Notes: generated by a model not told the origin, from the letters alone. Shown: positions 34,696-44,525, counted from the stretch's first letter. The stretch is DNA of 64,000 nucleotides from Paenibacillus lutrae (GCF_009757775.1 NZ_RHLK01000007.1:1-64000); one strand, 5' to 3'. Program-made: numbers and translations.

Positions 34696-35643
34696 TCATT
34701 CATCCTGCGATTTTAACTCGCCGTATTTGTTCCAGACCGTATCGCTGAGCGTTTCCATGTACAGAGGATCCGTATTAAGCGATTCTGTCCGTTCCAGATG
34801 CAGGCCGAGCTCTTCCGCCAATTGGCGGCATTCAATGTCGATATCGTAAAGCACTTCCAGATGATCCGAGACGAACCCGATCGGACAGATCAGGACACGC
34901 TCTACGCCCTCTTCACTTACGGAACGCAGTACATCCAGAATGTCCGGTCCGAGCCAGGGCGCAGCCGTCCGTCCGGCACTCTGCCAGGCAAACTGCCAGT
35001 TCGTTACGCCCGTCTTCTCCGCAACAGCTCTGGAAGTCTCCAGAAGCTGCTCCGGGTATGGATCGCCGAGTTCGAGAATTTTCTCCGGCAGACTGTGGGC
35101 CGAGAAAAGAATACGTACGCTGGAGCGGTCCGCATCGGCGAATTTCTCTAGTGCGCGCTCTACCCGTTCCGACAGAGCTTGAAGAAGTTTCGGATGCAGA
35201 TGATAGCTGTCAACGCACGCCATCTTTATGCCATGCTCCGCTGCCTTTTCTTGCGCGCGTTTGTTGTAGCTGGCAATGCTCATGGTGGAATAGTGAGGCG
35301 CCAGAACGATTCCAACCGCTTCTTTTATCCCGCTCTCGGCCATTGAATACACACCGTCTTCAATGAAAGGTTGTGCATGCTTCAGACCTTGAAAACAAAC
35401 GAACTCCACATCCGGATGTTCCTTCTGCAGCGTCTTCTGCAGACCGGAAACTTGATTATCGGTATGCTCGCGAAGAGGGAATACTCCCCCTACGATCGCT
35501 TCATAACGGCTCGCAAGCTCCCCGAGCTGCTCCGGACTCGGCTTGTTTCCGCGCCGGATGTGCGTATAATAAGCCTCCACATCATCCATGCTCTGGGGCG
35601 TACCGTAGGACATGACGAGAACGCCTACTTTTTGCTTTTCCAT
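34696..35643 (-). CDS. hemH: Ferrochelatase (coproporphyrin ferrochelatase type)
   Basis: The 315-residue enzyme inserts iron into coproporphyrin III in the Firmicute pathway. It begins V-G-V-L-V-M-S-Y-G-T-P and has I-L-F-S-A-H-S-L-P-E near residue 180 with the metal-ligand His, and P-I-G-F-V-S-D-H-L-E-V-L-Y-D-I-D with the second His/Glu pair. It follows hemE by three bases, so the two are co-translated from one message. Confidence 0.94.
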   Translation of the reverse strand: MEKQKVGVLVMSYGTPQSMDDVEAYYTHIRRGNKPSPEQLGELASRYEAIVGGVFPLREHTDNQVSGLQKTLQKEHPDVEFVCFQGLKHAQPFIEDGVYSMAESGIKEAVGIVLAPHYSTMSIASYNKRAQEKAAEHGIKMACVDSYHLHPKLLQALSERVERALEKFADADRSSVRILFSAHSLPEKILELGDPYPEQLLETSRAVAEKTGVTNWQFAWQSAGRTAAPWLGPDILDVLRSVSEEGVERVLICPIGFVSDHLEVLYDIDIECRQLAEELGLHLERTESLNTDPLYMETLSDTVWNKYGELKSQDE

Positions 35644-35646
35644 GTC

Positions 35647-36711
35647 TTAGACCCCCCTGCCCGCGTTCCGCTTTGCGATCGCTTTGGCGGAATACGAATG
35701 TATGAAATCAGTCAATTCTTTGAGTTTATCCAAAGACGCTTCCGGGAACAATCCGTGTCCGAGATTGAAAATATAACCCGGCTCTTGAATGCCGTCATCA
35801 ATGATCCGCTTCGCATGCTCTTGAATGACATCCATCGGAGCCGTCAGCACAAATGGATCAAGGTTCCCTTGGACGGCGTAACGGCTGCCTAATCTGCGGC
35901 GGCCTTCCGAGATCGAAACGCGCCAGTCGAGGCCGATCACATCCGCCTGAAGGTCTGTAAGAAGCGGCAGCAGCTCGCCCGAGCTGACGCCCGGGAAGTA
36001 AATCTTGGACTGCGGCAAATCTTCTAGTCCGCGGAAAATCTTCTGGATAGTAGGAAGCACGAATACCCGGAAATCTTCCGGAGCCAGCGCCCCCACCCAG
36101 GAATCAAACAACTGGACGGCTTTTGCCCCCGCCGCAATGTGCGCCCGCAGATAAGTGATAACCATATCCCCGAGTTTATCCATCAGTGCGAACCAGATTT
36201 GCGGACTGCCGTACATCATTTCTTTGGTGCGTATGTAGTTCTTTGAAGGGCGTCCTTCGATTAAATAACTGGCAATCGTAAACGGAGCTCCTGCAAACGT
36301 AATAAGCGGTACCGTCAGCTCCCGGTCCAGAATGCGGATCGTTTCAATAACGTGGGACAAATCGGCTTCCACATCAATCGGCTTCAGACGGGCTACATCC
36401 TCGCCCGAACGAATCGGATTCTCAATGACGGGGCCAACATCTTTTACAATGTCGAAATTAATTCCCAGAGAAGCTACCGGATTCATTATATCCGAATATA
36501 AAATAGCTGCATCTACGCCAAGCTTCTTAATCGGCATCAGCGTAACCTCAGCTGCTAATTCAGGCTGCTTACAAATCTCAAGCAAAGAATACTTTTCTTT
36601 AATTTTGCGGTAATCCGGGTCGTAGCGTCCAGCTTGGCGCATATACCACACAGGCAGTTGATCCACTTCTTCCTTGCGGCTTGCTCTAATAAAACGATCG
36701 TTGTTTATCAC
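35647..36711 (-). CDS. hemE: Uroporphyrinogen decarboxylase
   Basis: The 354-residue enzyme decarboxylates uroporphyrinogen III to coproporphyrinogen III. Signature P-V-W-Y-M-R-Q-A-G-R-Y lies near residue 23 and F-A-G-A-P-F-T-I-A-S-Y near 130; the catalytic Asp is in L-Y-S-D-I-M. The start is the GTG at 36711, preceded by AGGAGAAGGTG and followed by a normal N-terminus (I-N-N-D-R-F); the frame to 36750 runs into the promoter. It opens the hemE-hemH-hemY block. Confidence 0.94.
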   Translation of the reverse strand: MINNDRFIRASRKEEVDQLPVWYMRQAGRYDPDYRKIKEKYSLLEICKQPELAAEVTLMPIKKLGVDAAILYSDIMNPVASLGINFDIVKDVGPVIENPIRSGEDVARLKPIDVEADLSHVIETIRILDRELTVPLITFAGAPFTIASYLIEGRPSKNYIRTKEMMYGSPQIWFALMDKLGDMVITYLRAHIAAGAKAVQLFDSWVGALAPEDFRVFVLPTIQKIFRGLEDLPQSKIYFPGVSSGELLPLLTDLQADVIGLDWRVSISEGRRRLGSRYAVQGNLDPFVLTAPMDVIQEHAKRIIDDGIQEPGYIFNLGHGLFPEASLDKLKELTDFIHSYSAKAIAKRNAGRGV

Positions 36712-36748
36712 GAGACACCTTCTCCTGATCCTGTCATGATTTGTTACC

Positions 36749-36777
36749 ATTATGCCCTAATTATAACTCCCTCACAA
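36749..36777 (-). promoter_or_regulatory. SigA-type promoter for hemE-hemH-hemY
   Basis: On the minus strand TTGTGA, a 17-base spacer and CATAAT lie about 40 bases before the hemE start. With the hemB terminator just upstream, this makes hemEHY a separate transcription unit within the larger tetrapyrrole cluster. Confidence 0.6.
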
Positions 36778-36874
36778 CCGCGCCCTGCCGGTCTTTTCCG
36801 ACAAAAGTTTGACAAAGCGCCTAAATAAATGTGTTCTTATTTGTTCTTAACCCCGAGTGACGTTATACGATTAT

Positions 36875-36915
36875 AAAAAACTCCCCGCACCACCTTGTCA
36901 GGATCATGCGGAGAG
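36875..36915 (-). terminator. Intrinsic terminator after hemB
   Basis: CTCTCCGCA and TGCGGGGAG pair at eight of nine positions on the minus strand, with a loop of about 15 bases and a following TTTTTT. It lies about 30 bases after the hemB stop and separates the hemA-to-hemB unit from hemE. Confidence 0.7.
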
Positions 36916-36943
36916 ATACCATGCATACGCAAGAGGCCAGTTC

Positions 36944-37939
36944 TTAAGATTCTTTTAACCAGCGCGCCGCGTCTTTGGCATGGTATGTCAGAATGATATC
37001 GGCTCCGGCACGTTTGAAACCAAGCAGCGTCTCGAGCACGATTTCCTTCTCGTTAATCCATCCGTTCTGCGCGGCAGCTTTAACCATCGAATACTCGGCG
37101 CTTACATTGTAAGCCACAAGCGGGAGGTCAAAGTTCTGCTTCAGCATTTGAAGAACGTCCAGATAGGCGAGTGCTGGCTTCACCATAAGGAAGTCCGCGC
37201 CTTCGAGCACATCGCTTTCCGCTTCACGGAGTGCTTCGCGGGAGTTGGCCGGGTCCATCTGATACGTCTTGCGGTCACCGAATTGAGGAGTGGAGTGTGC
37301 CGCATCACGGAAAGGACCGTAGTACGCGGAGGAGTATTTCACCGAGTATGCCATCACAGGCACATGCTCCAGCCCCTCGGCATCAAGGCCGGTGCGAATC
37401 GCATGAACATAACCGTCCATCATATTCGAAGGGGCGATGATATCTGCCCCGGCTTTGGCCTGGGAAACTGCGGTGCGGACCAGAAGCTCCAGCGACTCGT
37501 CATTAGCGATATCGGCACAGCCGGTTTCCGGATTGTGATGAACCACTCCGCAGTGCCCCGTATCCGTAAACTGGCAGAGGCAGGTATCGGCGATCACCAG
37601 CAGATTCGGATTCCATTTTTTGATGAGACGGGTTGCCTGCTGGACGATCCCATCCTCAGCGAAAGCAGAGGAGCCTACGGCATCCTTCGTTTCAGGAACA
37701 CCAAACAGCAGAATTCCTTGAATACCCAGTTCCGATATTTCATGAATTTCTTCTTCCAGGCGGTCTAGAGAAAAATGGTAAACGCCCGGCATGGACGGAA
37801 TTTCACTCTTCACATTCGTTCCCGCTTCTACAAAAATCGGCTGGATAAGATCATGCACAGACAGCGCATTCTCACGCACTAAATTACGCATCGCCGCGGA
37901 ACCGCGCAAACGGCGGTGTCTTACAACTGGAAAACTCAT
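36944..37939 (-). CDS. hemB: Porphobilinogen synthase (delta-aminolevulinate dehydratase)
   Basis: The 331 residues condense two 5-aminolevulinates. The zinc site [12 protein letters not shown] is at about 123-134, and the two Schiff-base lysines are in [14 protein letters not shown] and [10 protein letters not shown]. The three Cys indicate the zinc-dependent form. It follows the SUMT-HemD fusion after about 140 bases. Confidence 0.95.
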   Translation of the reverse strand: MSFPVVRHRRLRGSAAMRNLVRENALSVHDLIQPIFVEAGTNVKSEIPSMPGVYHFSLDRLEEEIHEISELGIQGILLFGVPETKDAVGSSAFAEDGIVQQATRLIKKWNPNLLVIADTCLCQFTDTGHCGVVHHNPETGCADIANDESLELLVRTAVSQAKAGADIIAPSNMMDGYVHAIRTGLDAEGLEHVPVMAYSVKYSSAYYGPFRDAAHSTPQFGDRKTYQMDPANSREALREAESDVLEGADFLMVKPALAYLDVLQMLKQNFDLPLVAYNVSAEYSMVKAAAQNGWINEKEIVLETLLGFKRAGADIILTYHAKDAARWLKES

Positions 37940-38077
37940 TGAAACTGCCTCCTTAGTTAAACATATGAATAGAAAGCCGCATTTGGAGAACTTTCACCCG
38001 CAACTTCCTATCCTATCGAATATTTAAAGATCCTGTCTATTTAATCGCTGTCCGGCTGTGTATAAGCCTGCAGTATC

Positions 38078-39652
38078 TCAGGAACCGGGAGTCTCAAGGC
38101 CCGCATAGTTTAAAGTCCTGCGTCCCGAAGCAATTGTTTCTACTAGAGAAGTAACCGTCGCTTCCGGCGGCATGTAAGCGGCAGCGATCTCATAGCGGGC
38201 CAGCGTATCTGCCGTCTTGGGACCGATACACGCGGTTTCTGTACCCTGCAGCAAAGCGCACGGGTCTTCCGCTCCAAGCCGGCTCAGCGCTTCCATCAGG
38301 TTCGTCACTGTTGACGAGCTTGTGAAGGTCGTAATGTGAATCTTCCCTTCCTGAAGAAGATTCAACACCTCTTCGCCGCCTTCCGTAGACAGCACGTTCT
38401 CGTAGACGTCTATTTCCGTCACCTCGAGTCCCAGGCTGCGCAGGCCTTCCGGCAATGCTTTGCGGGCGAGGTCTCCGGTTGCGAGCAGAGCTCGCTGCCC
38501 CGGACGAACAACTTGTCCAAGCTCTTTCAGCAGCTCATCTCCATCGAATTGTCCGGGAACCGGCGTCTGGGTATAGATCCCGTGAGCCTCCAGCGCTTCA
38601 GCGGTTTTGGGCCCGACAGCGGCAATGCTTGCCCCCGCCAATACCCGGAAATCTTGACGCAGTTCCCTCATACGACGGAAGAAGAACTCTACGCCGTTCA
38701 CGCTTGTGAATACGACCCAATCAAATTCCTCAAGCCTGCCGATGGCTACATCCAGCAGGCGCCGGGCTTCGGCGCTGCTCGGCGGCTGAATCTGGATAAC
38801 CGGAAATTCCAGCGGCTCCCCGCCAAGCTCTTCGATCAGCTCGACCAGCTCGCTCGCCTGGCTGCGGGCCCTCGTAACGAGAACCCGTTTGCCGAAGAGA
38901 GGCTTCTTCTCAATCCAGGCCAGCTTCTCGCGCAGCTTGACAACTTCGCCGATAATAATGACGGCCGGGGACTGGAAGCCGGCTTCCTTGGCTTTGCGGC
39001 TAATATCAGCCAGCGTTCCTACAAGCGTCTGCTGCTCCGTCCAGGTTCCCCAGCGGATTAAAGCTACCGGGAGATCGGCCGGTTTTCCATATTGAATCAG
39101 CTGCTCGCTGATTTGCTCGAGATTGGCTACGCCCATCAGGAAGACAAGCGTGCCGATCCCTTTCGCCAAATGCTCCCAATCGAGCTTCGTGTACGTTTTA
39201 TTCGGATATTCATGCCCGGTAATAATGGCAACGGAAGAAGTGAAGTCCCGGTGAGTCACCGGTATTCCTGCATAGGCAGGCACAGCTATGGCAGACGTAA
39301 TGCCGGGAACAATTTCAAAAGGGACGTTATGATCGGCGAGAAGCTCCGCTTCTTCCCCGACCCGGCCGAATACGCTCGGGTCTCCGCCTTTCAAACGTGT
39401 CACAATCTTACCCTGAAGGCCCAAATCGACCAGGAGCTGATTGATATTCTCCTGCTTCATCATGTGCTTGTCCGGTGTCTTGCCCACAAATATCAGTTCC
39501 GATTCCGGCTTGCGGTGCTTAAGCAGCCTGGGACTGGCCAGCCTGTCGTAGACAATGACATCGGCACGCCGAATCGCTTCCATGCCGCGTACGGTGATCA
39601 ACTTAGGATCACCCGGACCTGCGCCAACCAAATAAACTTTCCCTCTCCCCAC
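38078..39652 (-). CDS. cobA-hemD: Fused uroporphyrinogen-III C-methyltransferase and uroporphyrinogen-III synthase
   Basis: Residues 1-245 are SUMT (CobA): V-G-A-G-P-G-D-P-K-L-I-T-V-R-G, R-L-K-G-G-D-P-x-V-F-G-R and P-G-I-T-S-A-I-A-V-P-A-Y-A-G-I-P. Residues 255-524 are HemD: V-L-V-T-R-A-R-S-Q-A near the start and T-F-T-S-S-S-T-V-T-N-L late. The protein thus closes the ring to uroporphyrinogen III and methylates part of it to precorrin-2 for siroheme or cobalamin. The start is the GTG at 39652, eight bases after AAGGAG; the GTG at 39661 abuts that site. Such fusions are known in several Firmicutes. Confidence 0.92.
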   Translation of the reverse strand: MGRGKVYLVGAGPGDPKLITVRGMEAIRRADVIVYDRLASPRLLKHRKPESELIFVGKTPDKHMMKQENINQLLVDLGLQGKIVTRLKGGDPSVFGRVGEEAELLADHNVPFEIVPGITSAIAVPAYAGIPVTHRDFTSSVAIITGHEYPNKTYTKLDWEHLAKGIGTLVFLMGVANLEQISEQLIQYGKPADLPVALIRWGTWTEQQTLVGTLADISRKAKEAGFQSPAVIIIGEVVKLREKLAWIEKKPLFGKRVLVTRARSQASELVELIEELGGEPLEFPVIQIQPPSSAEARRLLDVAIGRLEEFDWVVFTSVNGVEFFFRRMRELRQDFRVLAGASIAAVGPKTAEALEAHGIYTQTPVPGQFDGDELLKELGQVVRPGQRALLATGDLARKALPEGLRSLGLEVTEIDVYENVLSTEGGEEVLNLLQEGKIHITTFTSSSTVTNLMEALSRLGAEDPCALLQGTETACIGPKTADTLARYEIAAAYMPPEATVTSLVETIASGRRTLNYAGLETPGS

Positions 39653-39717
39653 TCGCTCCACTCCTTCTCAAAACCCCATTCGTAATCTATCGATCCATCC
39701 GGACAGCGAGAGGCTGG

Positions 39718-40668
39718 TCAATCGCCTTGTTTCTCATAAGCCTCCGCCAGTATGCGGTCTGCGCCGCGCGCGATCAGCTTGTCCGCCGCTTCCCGGCCGA
39801 GCGCTTCCGGATCGCCGCCGCGCAGCGTCTCCTTCAGCAGCTCAGCTCCATCCGGCGATCCGACAATCGCCGTAATCGTCAGCTGAGCGCCGCCGGTTCC
39901 GTGCTCGACCGTCGCGTATGCGCCGAGCGGAACTTGGCAGCCTCCCTCGAGTCTGCCGAGGAAACTGCGCTCGGCCCGGACGGCCAGCGCCGTATCTTCA
40001 TGCTGAAACTTCCCGAGAAGGTTCAGCACGAATTCATCGTCCGCCCGGCTCTCAATGCAGAGCGCCCCCTGCCCGACGGCAGGTACGCACAACTCAGCCG
40101 GCACGTAGGCGTTGATGCGATCCTGCCAGCCGATCCGGTGAAGGCCCGCCGCGGCCAGGACGATCGCATCGAACCCTTCCGTTTCGAGCTTGCGCATTCT
40201 CGAATCGATATTGCCGCGGACCGATTGGATGCGCAGGTCCGGACGGCTGTGCTGCAGCTGGCAAGCGCGCCGCAGCGAGCTCGTACCGACGAGCGCTCCC
40301 TGAGGAAGCTCGTCCAGAGAAGTCTCCCCCTTCGTGATCAAGACGTCACGAGGATCTTGGCGCTGAGGAATAGCGCCAATCACAAGCCCTTCCGGCAACT
40401 CGAAGGGCATGTCCTTCATGCTGTGTACGGCGATGTCGATCTCGCCGTCCTGCATAGCCTGTTCGATCTCTTTCACGAACAGCCCCTTGCCGCCTACCTT
40501 CGACAGCATCACATCCAGAATGCGGTCTCCTTTTGTCACAATTTTGCGGATTTCAAAGTCACATTCTATTCCATGCTGCCGGCTAAGCTCTCTGAGCTCA
40601 TCCACAACTTGATTGGTTTGGGTAAGTGCCAGAGCGCTCTGTCTGGTCCCGACTACGATCGTACGCAT
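39718..40668 (-). CDS. hemC: Hydroxymethylbilane synthase (porphobilinogen deaminase)
   Basis: The 316-residue enzyme polymerises four porphobilinogens. It carries V-G-T-R-Q-S-A-L-A-L-T-Q-T near the start, G-K-G-L-F-V-K-E-I, S-S-L-R-R and the dipyrromethane cofactor cysteine in E-G-G-C-Q-V-P-L-G-A-Y-A. Its product feeds the HemD half of the next gene. Confidence 0.95.
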   Translation of the reverse strand: MRTIVVGTRQSALALTQTNQVVDELRELSRQHGIECDFEIRKIVTKGDRILDVMLSKVGGKGLFVKEIEQAMQDGEIDIAVHSMKDMPFELPEGLVIGAIPQRQDPRDVLITKGETSLDELPQGALVGTSSLRRACQLQHSRPDLRIQSVRGNIDSRMRKLETEGFDAIVLAAAGLHRIGWQDRINAYVPAELCVPAVGQGALCIESRADDEFVLNLLGKFQHEDTALAVRAERSFLGRLEGGCQVPLGAYATVEHGTGGAQLTITAIVGSPDGAELLKETLRGGDPEALGREAADKLIARGADRILAEAYEKQGD

Positions 40669-40772
40669 AAGTTATATCCTCCCGTTTCTGCTAAAAGCCT
40701 TCGCTTGTAAGGAAAGTGCTTAAGGCCACAGTGCTAGGCCTAATCTTAATGCCGTTTGCTATGCATCCTTTA

Positions 40773-41564
40773 TTATCCATCATTTCCGCTCGGATTACTA
40801 TCCTTACCGAAGGACGAACCGATCGAAACGTATGCGGCTGTGAACTCTTCCGGAGAGGAAGTCTCCTGAAGCATATGCATTATTTCTTTGCGCCAACTCT
40901 CGAAATCGCCTGCTTGGATGCGTTCTGGCACATTCCATGCGGGAACCCTTCGCAGCAGCTCCTGTCGCTTCTTTGTATCCGGAATACGTTCGCGCATGGT
41001 CTCTCTGAGCTCGCTCAGAAAATCCATATAGGGAACATACTCCGGCCCGTATGCACTCTCTAACTCGCGGCGTATCTCCGCTGCCAATGCCGGACTCGCA
41101 CCGGAAGTAGACACGGTCAGCGTCAGCTTGCCGCGGTGAACAACCGCGGGTACGGTCATATTGCCGGTATCGGGCTGATCGGCTACGTTCACGAACTTGC
41201 CCAGCTTATCCGCTTCGCGCCGGAGCAAATCGTTCACCTCGCGGTTATTTGTAGCCGCGAATAGGATTACATATGGAGAGAGGTCCGGAAAAACAGTTCC
41301 GCCTTTGTTAACCGGATCTTTTTCCGAACCTTCTAATTCGTAATTTTTTATTATTTCTGGAGTTCCGTAATGAAACGACAGCCAGCTCAGTCCGCCGGTT
41401 TCGGCCCAGGACCGGATCGCAGGCGTTACGGAAGGGGAGATTACCGTTACATCCGCCCCCGCTTCCAGCAGCGCTGCGATTTTTCTTTCCGCCACCGTCC
41501 CCCCGCCAACGACTAGACAGGGCCTGCCGGTCAATTTCAGCATTGCCGCATATTCACGGTTCAT
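40773..41564 (-). CDS. Precorrin-2 dehydrogenase / sirohydrochlorin ferrochelatase family protein
   Basis: The 263-residue protein begins with L-K-L-T-G-R-P-C-L-V-V-G-G-G-T-V-A-E-R-K, the NAD-binding site of the Met8/CysG N-terminal family, and has F-V-N-V-A-D-Q-P-D-T-G-N-M-T-V-P-A and V-S-T-S-G-A-S-P-A-L-A. It oxidises precorrin-2 made by the neighbouring SUMT domain. About 25 residues between the usual strands (Y-E-L-E-G-S-E-K-D) look like an insertion. The ATG overlaps the hemX stop as ATGA. Confidence 0.9.
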   Translation of the reverse strand: MNREYAAMLKLTGRPCLVVGGGTVAERKIAALLEAGADVTVISPSVTPAIRSWAETGGLSWLSFHYGTPEIIKNYELEGSEKDPVNKGGTVFPDLSPYVILFAATNNREVNDLLRREADKLGKFVNVADQPDTGNMTVPAVVHRGKLTLTVSTSGASPALAAEIRRELESAYGPEYVPYMDFLSELRETMRERIPDTKKRQELLRRVPAWNVPERIQAGDFESWRKEIMHMLQETSSPEEFTAAYVSIGSSFGKDSNPSGNDG

Positions 41565-42403
41565 TGCCCCACCCCCGTCATCTCCCAGTTATGAAATCCT
41601 GAGAATACATTCGACAAAATAAAGTTCAGCAGCACAATGACAAAGGCGGCTAAATTCCACTTGGCCAGCTTCGGTCCCGATATGCTTAGTGAATGATGCT
41701 GGAAAAGATAGAACCCGTATGCGCATAAGACGAGAAGCGAGTTAATCACTTTGGTGTCCCACAGCAGAAATACATTATTCTCAATCAATACCCAAGCGAC
41801 ACCGAGCGACAACGCCAGCATAAGAAGCGGTGTACCGATAACTACACTAACATATGTATACCGCTCTATTTTCTCCAGCGAAGGCATCTTCTTCATGCTC
41901 GCCGTCCAGCTTTTCTGCTTCAGTTTGCGGTGAAGAAACAAGTACATCCCGGATAAAACGAATGAGACCGTATAAGCAGCATAACTGCCGACTGCCAGCG
42001 ATACATGAATAAAAAGCAGCTCATCATTGATGTTCCATTGATCAATTAACGGTGATACATGTGAATCGCTGAAGAAGTTCAATGCGAGTACGGCAAGCCC
42101 GAACAAATTTACGAAGAACACCACAAGCTCAATCCGGTAAAAGCGGCTGATGACCAATGAGGCGGTGATCAGCACCCATGAGAATAAGAATAAGGTCTCA
42201 AACATAGAGAACACCCACCGGCCCAGATGCTCATACAAACTATAGCCGAGATAAGCCGTCTGCAGGACCCACACAAAATAAAGCAGCCCCGTTCCTATCT
42301 GTTTCGCACTCCGATTCGCGCGCGCAACATCAGAGAAGTAGAACAGCAGGCTCAGGGCATATAAATAAATAATCGCATCGTACCAGATGCTGCGAGTAAC
42401 CAT
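41561..42403 (-). CDS. hemX: HemX-type membrane protein (CcsA/ResC-like cytochrome c assembly family)
   Basis: The 280-residue product has eight hydrophobic segments and the family blocks V-W-V-L-Q-T-A-Y, H-V-S-L-A-V-G-S-Y-A-A-Y and L-L-W-D-T-K-V-I-N-S-L-L. In B. subtilis HemX affects the level of glutamyl-tRNA reductase and is encoded right after hemA, as here. The ATG at 42403 has AGGAAGGAG upstream; the frame to 42538 overlaps the hemA end and is rejected. Confidence 0.88.
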   Translation of the reverse strand: MVTRSIWYDAIIYLYALSLLFYFSDVARANRSAKQIGTGLLYFVWVLQTAYLGYSLYEHLGRWVFSMFETLFLFSWVLITASLVISRFYRIELVVFFVNLFGLAVLALNFFSDSHVSPLIDQWNINDELLFIHVSLAVGSYAAYTVSFVLSGMYLFLHRKLKQKSWTASMKKMPSLEKIERYTYVSVVIGTPLLMLALSLGVAWVLIENNVFLLWDTKVINSLLVLCAYGFYLFQHHSLSISGPKLAKWNLAAFVIVLLNFILSNVFSGFHNWEMTGVGQ

Positions 42404-42440
42404 CGGTTGTCTCCTTCCTCTGTCTCGGAGAACCGTAAGA

Positions 42441-43838
42441 TCAGGAGTGGGCGAGCGCCGGCTGAAGACTGAATCCGCTGCCGGCAAGTTCTTCCTTGGC
42501 ATGCGCCTGCGCCGCTTCTGCCGCATCGGCGCGCGCATCTGCCAATGCTTCCGCTCTTTCCTGCTCCGCCATAAGTTCCTCTAACGCAAAAATCTTAGTA
42601 AACATTTCAAGCGCTTCTTCGCCTTTCTTCTCTCCGGCCATCTCTTTAATGGATAGAATCGGGTCGCGAAGCATTTGATTGACAATGCTCTTCGTTAACT
42701 TGCGAATCACTTTCATTTCCCGCTCTTCAAGATCGGGAAGCTTCTTGAACAGACTTTCCATTGTTTCCTGGTGAACCAGGTTTGCTTTGGCCTGAAGGGC
42801 ATGAATTACCGGAGAAACACCCAGTGTCTTGGTCCATTGATCGAATGCGGCTATTTCATCGCGGATCATCGCCTCGATCTTGACCGCTTCTTTCTGACGT
42901 TCCTTCAAATGGCTGTCCACAATAGCCTCCAGATTATCGATATCATACAGGAAGACATCTGCCAGATCATTAATTTCAGGGTCCAAATCACGCGGCACTG
43001 CAATATCCATCATGAAAAGCGGCCGGGACTTACGCTTCGGAAGTACGGACTGCAGCTGTTTCTTCGTCAGTACATAATCACTCGATCCCGTGGAGGATAT
43101 GACAATATCCGCTTCTGTAAGGCGTTCTTCCAGCTGTTCCATCGGATAAGCTCTTCCGTCGAATTTCCCTGCAAGCTCCAGGGCCCGCTCATACGTGCGG
43201 TTCAGTACGTCAACACGCTGCGCCCCGCTTGAATACAAATGCTTAACGGTCAGTTCGCTCATCTTGCCGGCTCCGACAATGAGGATCTTCTTGCCTTCAT
43301 AGCTGCCAAAAATCCGTTTGCCGAGTTCTACAGCGGCGTAACTGACCGACACGGGATTGTCGCTGATGGAAGTTTCGAAATGAGCCCGTTTGGCCATCGT
43401 AATAGCCTGTCTGAATAAAGTATTGAAATACGTGCCCGTGGCGCCAAGCTGCTGGGCGGTATAATAAGCATTCTTCACTTGCCCCAGAATCTGGGTTTCG
43501 CCGATAATCATCGAATCCAGACCGCTGGCTACCCGCATCAGATGCTCAATCGCCCGGTCGTGTTCATATATATATAGATGGCTGTTGAATTCCGTACGCG
43601 GAATCTCAAACCAATCTTCCATAAACTTACGGATGTAGTGCCCGCAAATGTGTACGCGATCGACCACGGCGTAGATTTCTGTACGGTTGCAAGTGGCCAC
43701 GACAACACATTCCAATATGCTTTTTGTCTCTTTCAGTTCCAAAAGCGCTTCGGACAGTTCTTGTTCGGTGAACGTGAACTTCTCTCGAATCGCTACGGGA
43801 GCTGTACGGTAATTAAGTCCGACGACGACAATATGCAC
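42441..43838 (-). CDS. hemA: Glutamyl-tRNA reductase
   Basis: The first committed enzyme of the C5 tetrapyrrole route, 465 residues. The catalytic cysteine is in V-A-T-C-N-R-T-E-I-Y near residue 50, followed by V-A-S-G-L-D-S-M-I-I-G-E-T-Q-I-L-G-Q-V and the NADPH site I-L-I-V-G-A-G-K-M-S-E-L. The C-terminal dimerisation helix continues into an Ala/Glu-rich tail. The start is probably the GTG at 43838, giving the usual H-I-V-V-V-G-L-N-Y-R N-terminus with AGGTG in front; the frame from 43847 adds three residues. Confidence 0.95.
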   Translation of the reverse strand: MHIVVVGLNYRTAPVAIREKFTFTEQELSEALLELKETKSILECVVVATCNRTEIYAVVDRVHICGHYIRKFMEDWFEIPRTEFNSHLYIYEHDRAIEHLMRVASGLDSMIIGETQILGQVKNAYYTAQQLGATGTYFNTLFRQAITMAKRAHFETSISDNPVSVSYAAVELGKRIFGSYEGKKILIVGAGKMSELTVKHLYSSGAQRVDVLNRTYERALELAGKFDGRAYPMEQLEERLTEADIVISSTGSSDYVLTKKQLQSVLPKRKSRPLFMMDIAVPRDLDPEINDLADVFLYDIDNLEAIVDSHLKERQKEAVKIEAMIRDEIAAFDQWTKTLGVSPVIHALQAKANLVHQETMESLFKKLPDLEEREMKVIRKLTKSIVNQMLRDPILSIKEMAGEKKGEEALEMFTKIFALEELMAEQERAEALADARADAAEAAQAHAKEELAGSGFSLQPALAHS

Positions 43839-43875
43839 AGGGCACACCTACCTTTCTTTGCAATTAACAATAATA

Positions 43876-43881
43876 ATTATA
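43876..43881 (-). promoter_or_regulatory. Extended -10 promoter element for hemA
   Basis: The minus strand reads TGTTATAAT, a TGn-TATAAT extended -10, about 40 bases before hemA. The -35 is weak: a TTGTCG lies 20 bases upstream. This fits an extended -10 SigA promoter for the hemA-to-hemB unit. Confidence 0.45.
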
Positions 43882-43991
43882 ACATAGCGTACCTTCGTTA
43901 CCGACAAATATTTTGACTAATTTTTGAATGCTTCGGCTTCCAAGAAGGTCGCTATGCCTAGTGTGGTCTATGATTCCTCTAGATATACCGT

Positions 43992-44525
43992 TTATTGGAG
44001 AAGCTTTTTCTCCAGAAGCGAATTCAGCTTTTCATCAATTTCCGACACGGTTTTACTCTGGGAAGAAACGATACTGCCGCTTGAGGCCATCAGTTTACCG
44101 TAGGCTTCGTGCAGCCCGGCGAATAGCTTCGCCGCTTCCTGCAGCACATTCTTTTCCTCGGCTTTAAGCGCACGCTCCCCGCCGATCTGCAGGCGAAGAA
44201 TATACTGCATAAACAGAGGAAGGCTGTGCAGCGGATTTACGTTATCTTTACCCAGCGCCAGAACTAATCTCTCATGCGTATAACTTGCCGAGTACAATGT
44301 TTGTTTGAGTGAATCAAGCTGCCTTGTATCCATAGGCTGGGCGGAATCCTGCAGGAAACGATTCAGCAGTTCGATCTGAAACAAAGATACCTGATACAGC
44401 AGACGCTCGGCGTCCGGGTTATCCTCGTGCCTGGTTGCGTACCCGTATAGACTAGTCAGCGGCCAGGCCAGTAGTCCGGCAAGCAGTAAGCCCACGATCA
44501 ATTTCTTTTTCAATTGGCTTCGCAC
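43992..44525 (-). CDS. Exported or membrane-anchored helical protein, function unknown
   Basis: The 177-residue product has one N-terminal hydrophobic segment (residues 6-25) after a basic start, then an entirely helical, charged domain ending in a predicted coiled coil (S-E-I-D-E-K-L-N-S-L-L-E-K-K-L). The start is the GTG at 44525, eight bases after AAGGGGAG; the frame to 44570 has no ribosome site. It lies between speD and hemA with a terminator-like hairpin on its upstream side. I recognise no family. Confidence 0.6.
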   Translation of the reverse strand: MRSQLKKKLIVGLLLAGLLAWPLTSLYGYATRHEDNPDAERLLYQVSLFQIELLNRFLQDSAQPMDTRQLDSLKQTLYSASYTHERLVLALGKDNVNPLHSLPLFMQYILRLQIGGERALKAEEKNVLQEAAKLFAGLHEAYGKLMASSGSIVSSQSKTVSEIDEKLNSLLEKKLLQ

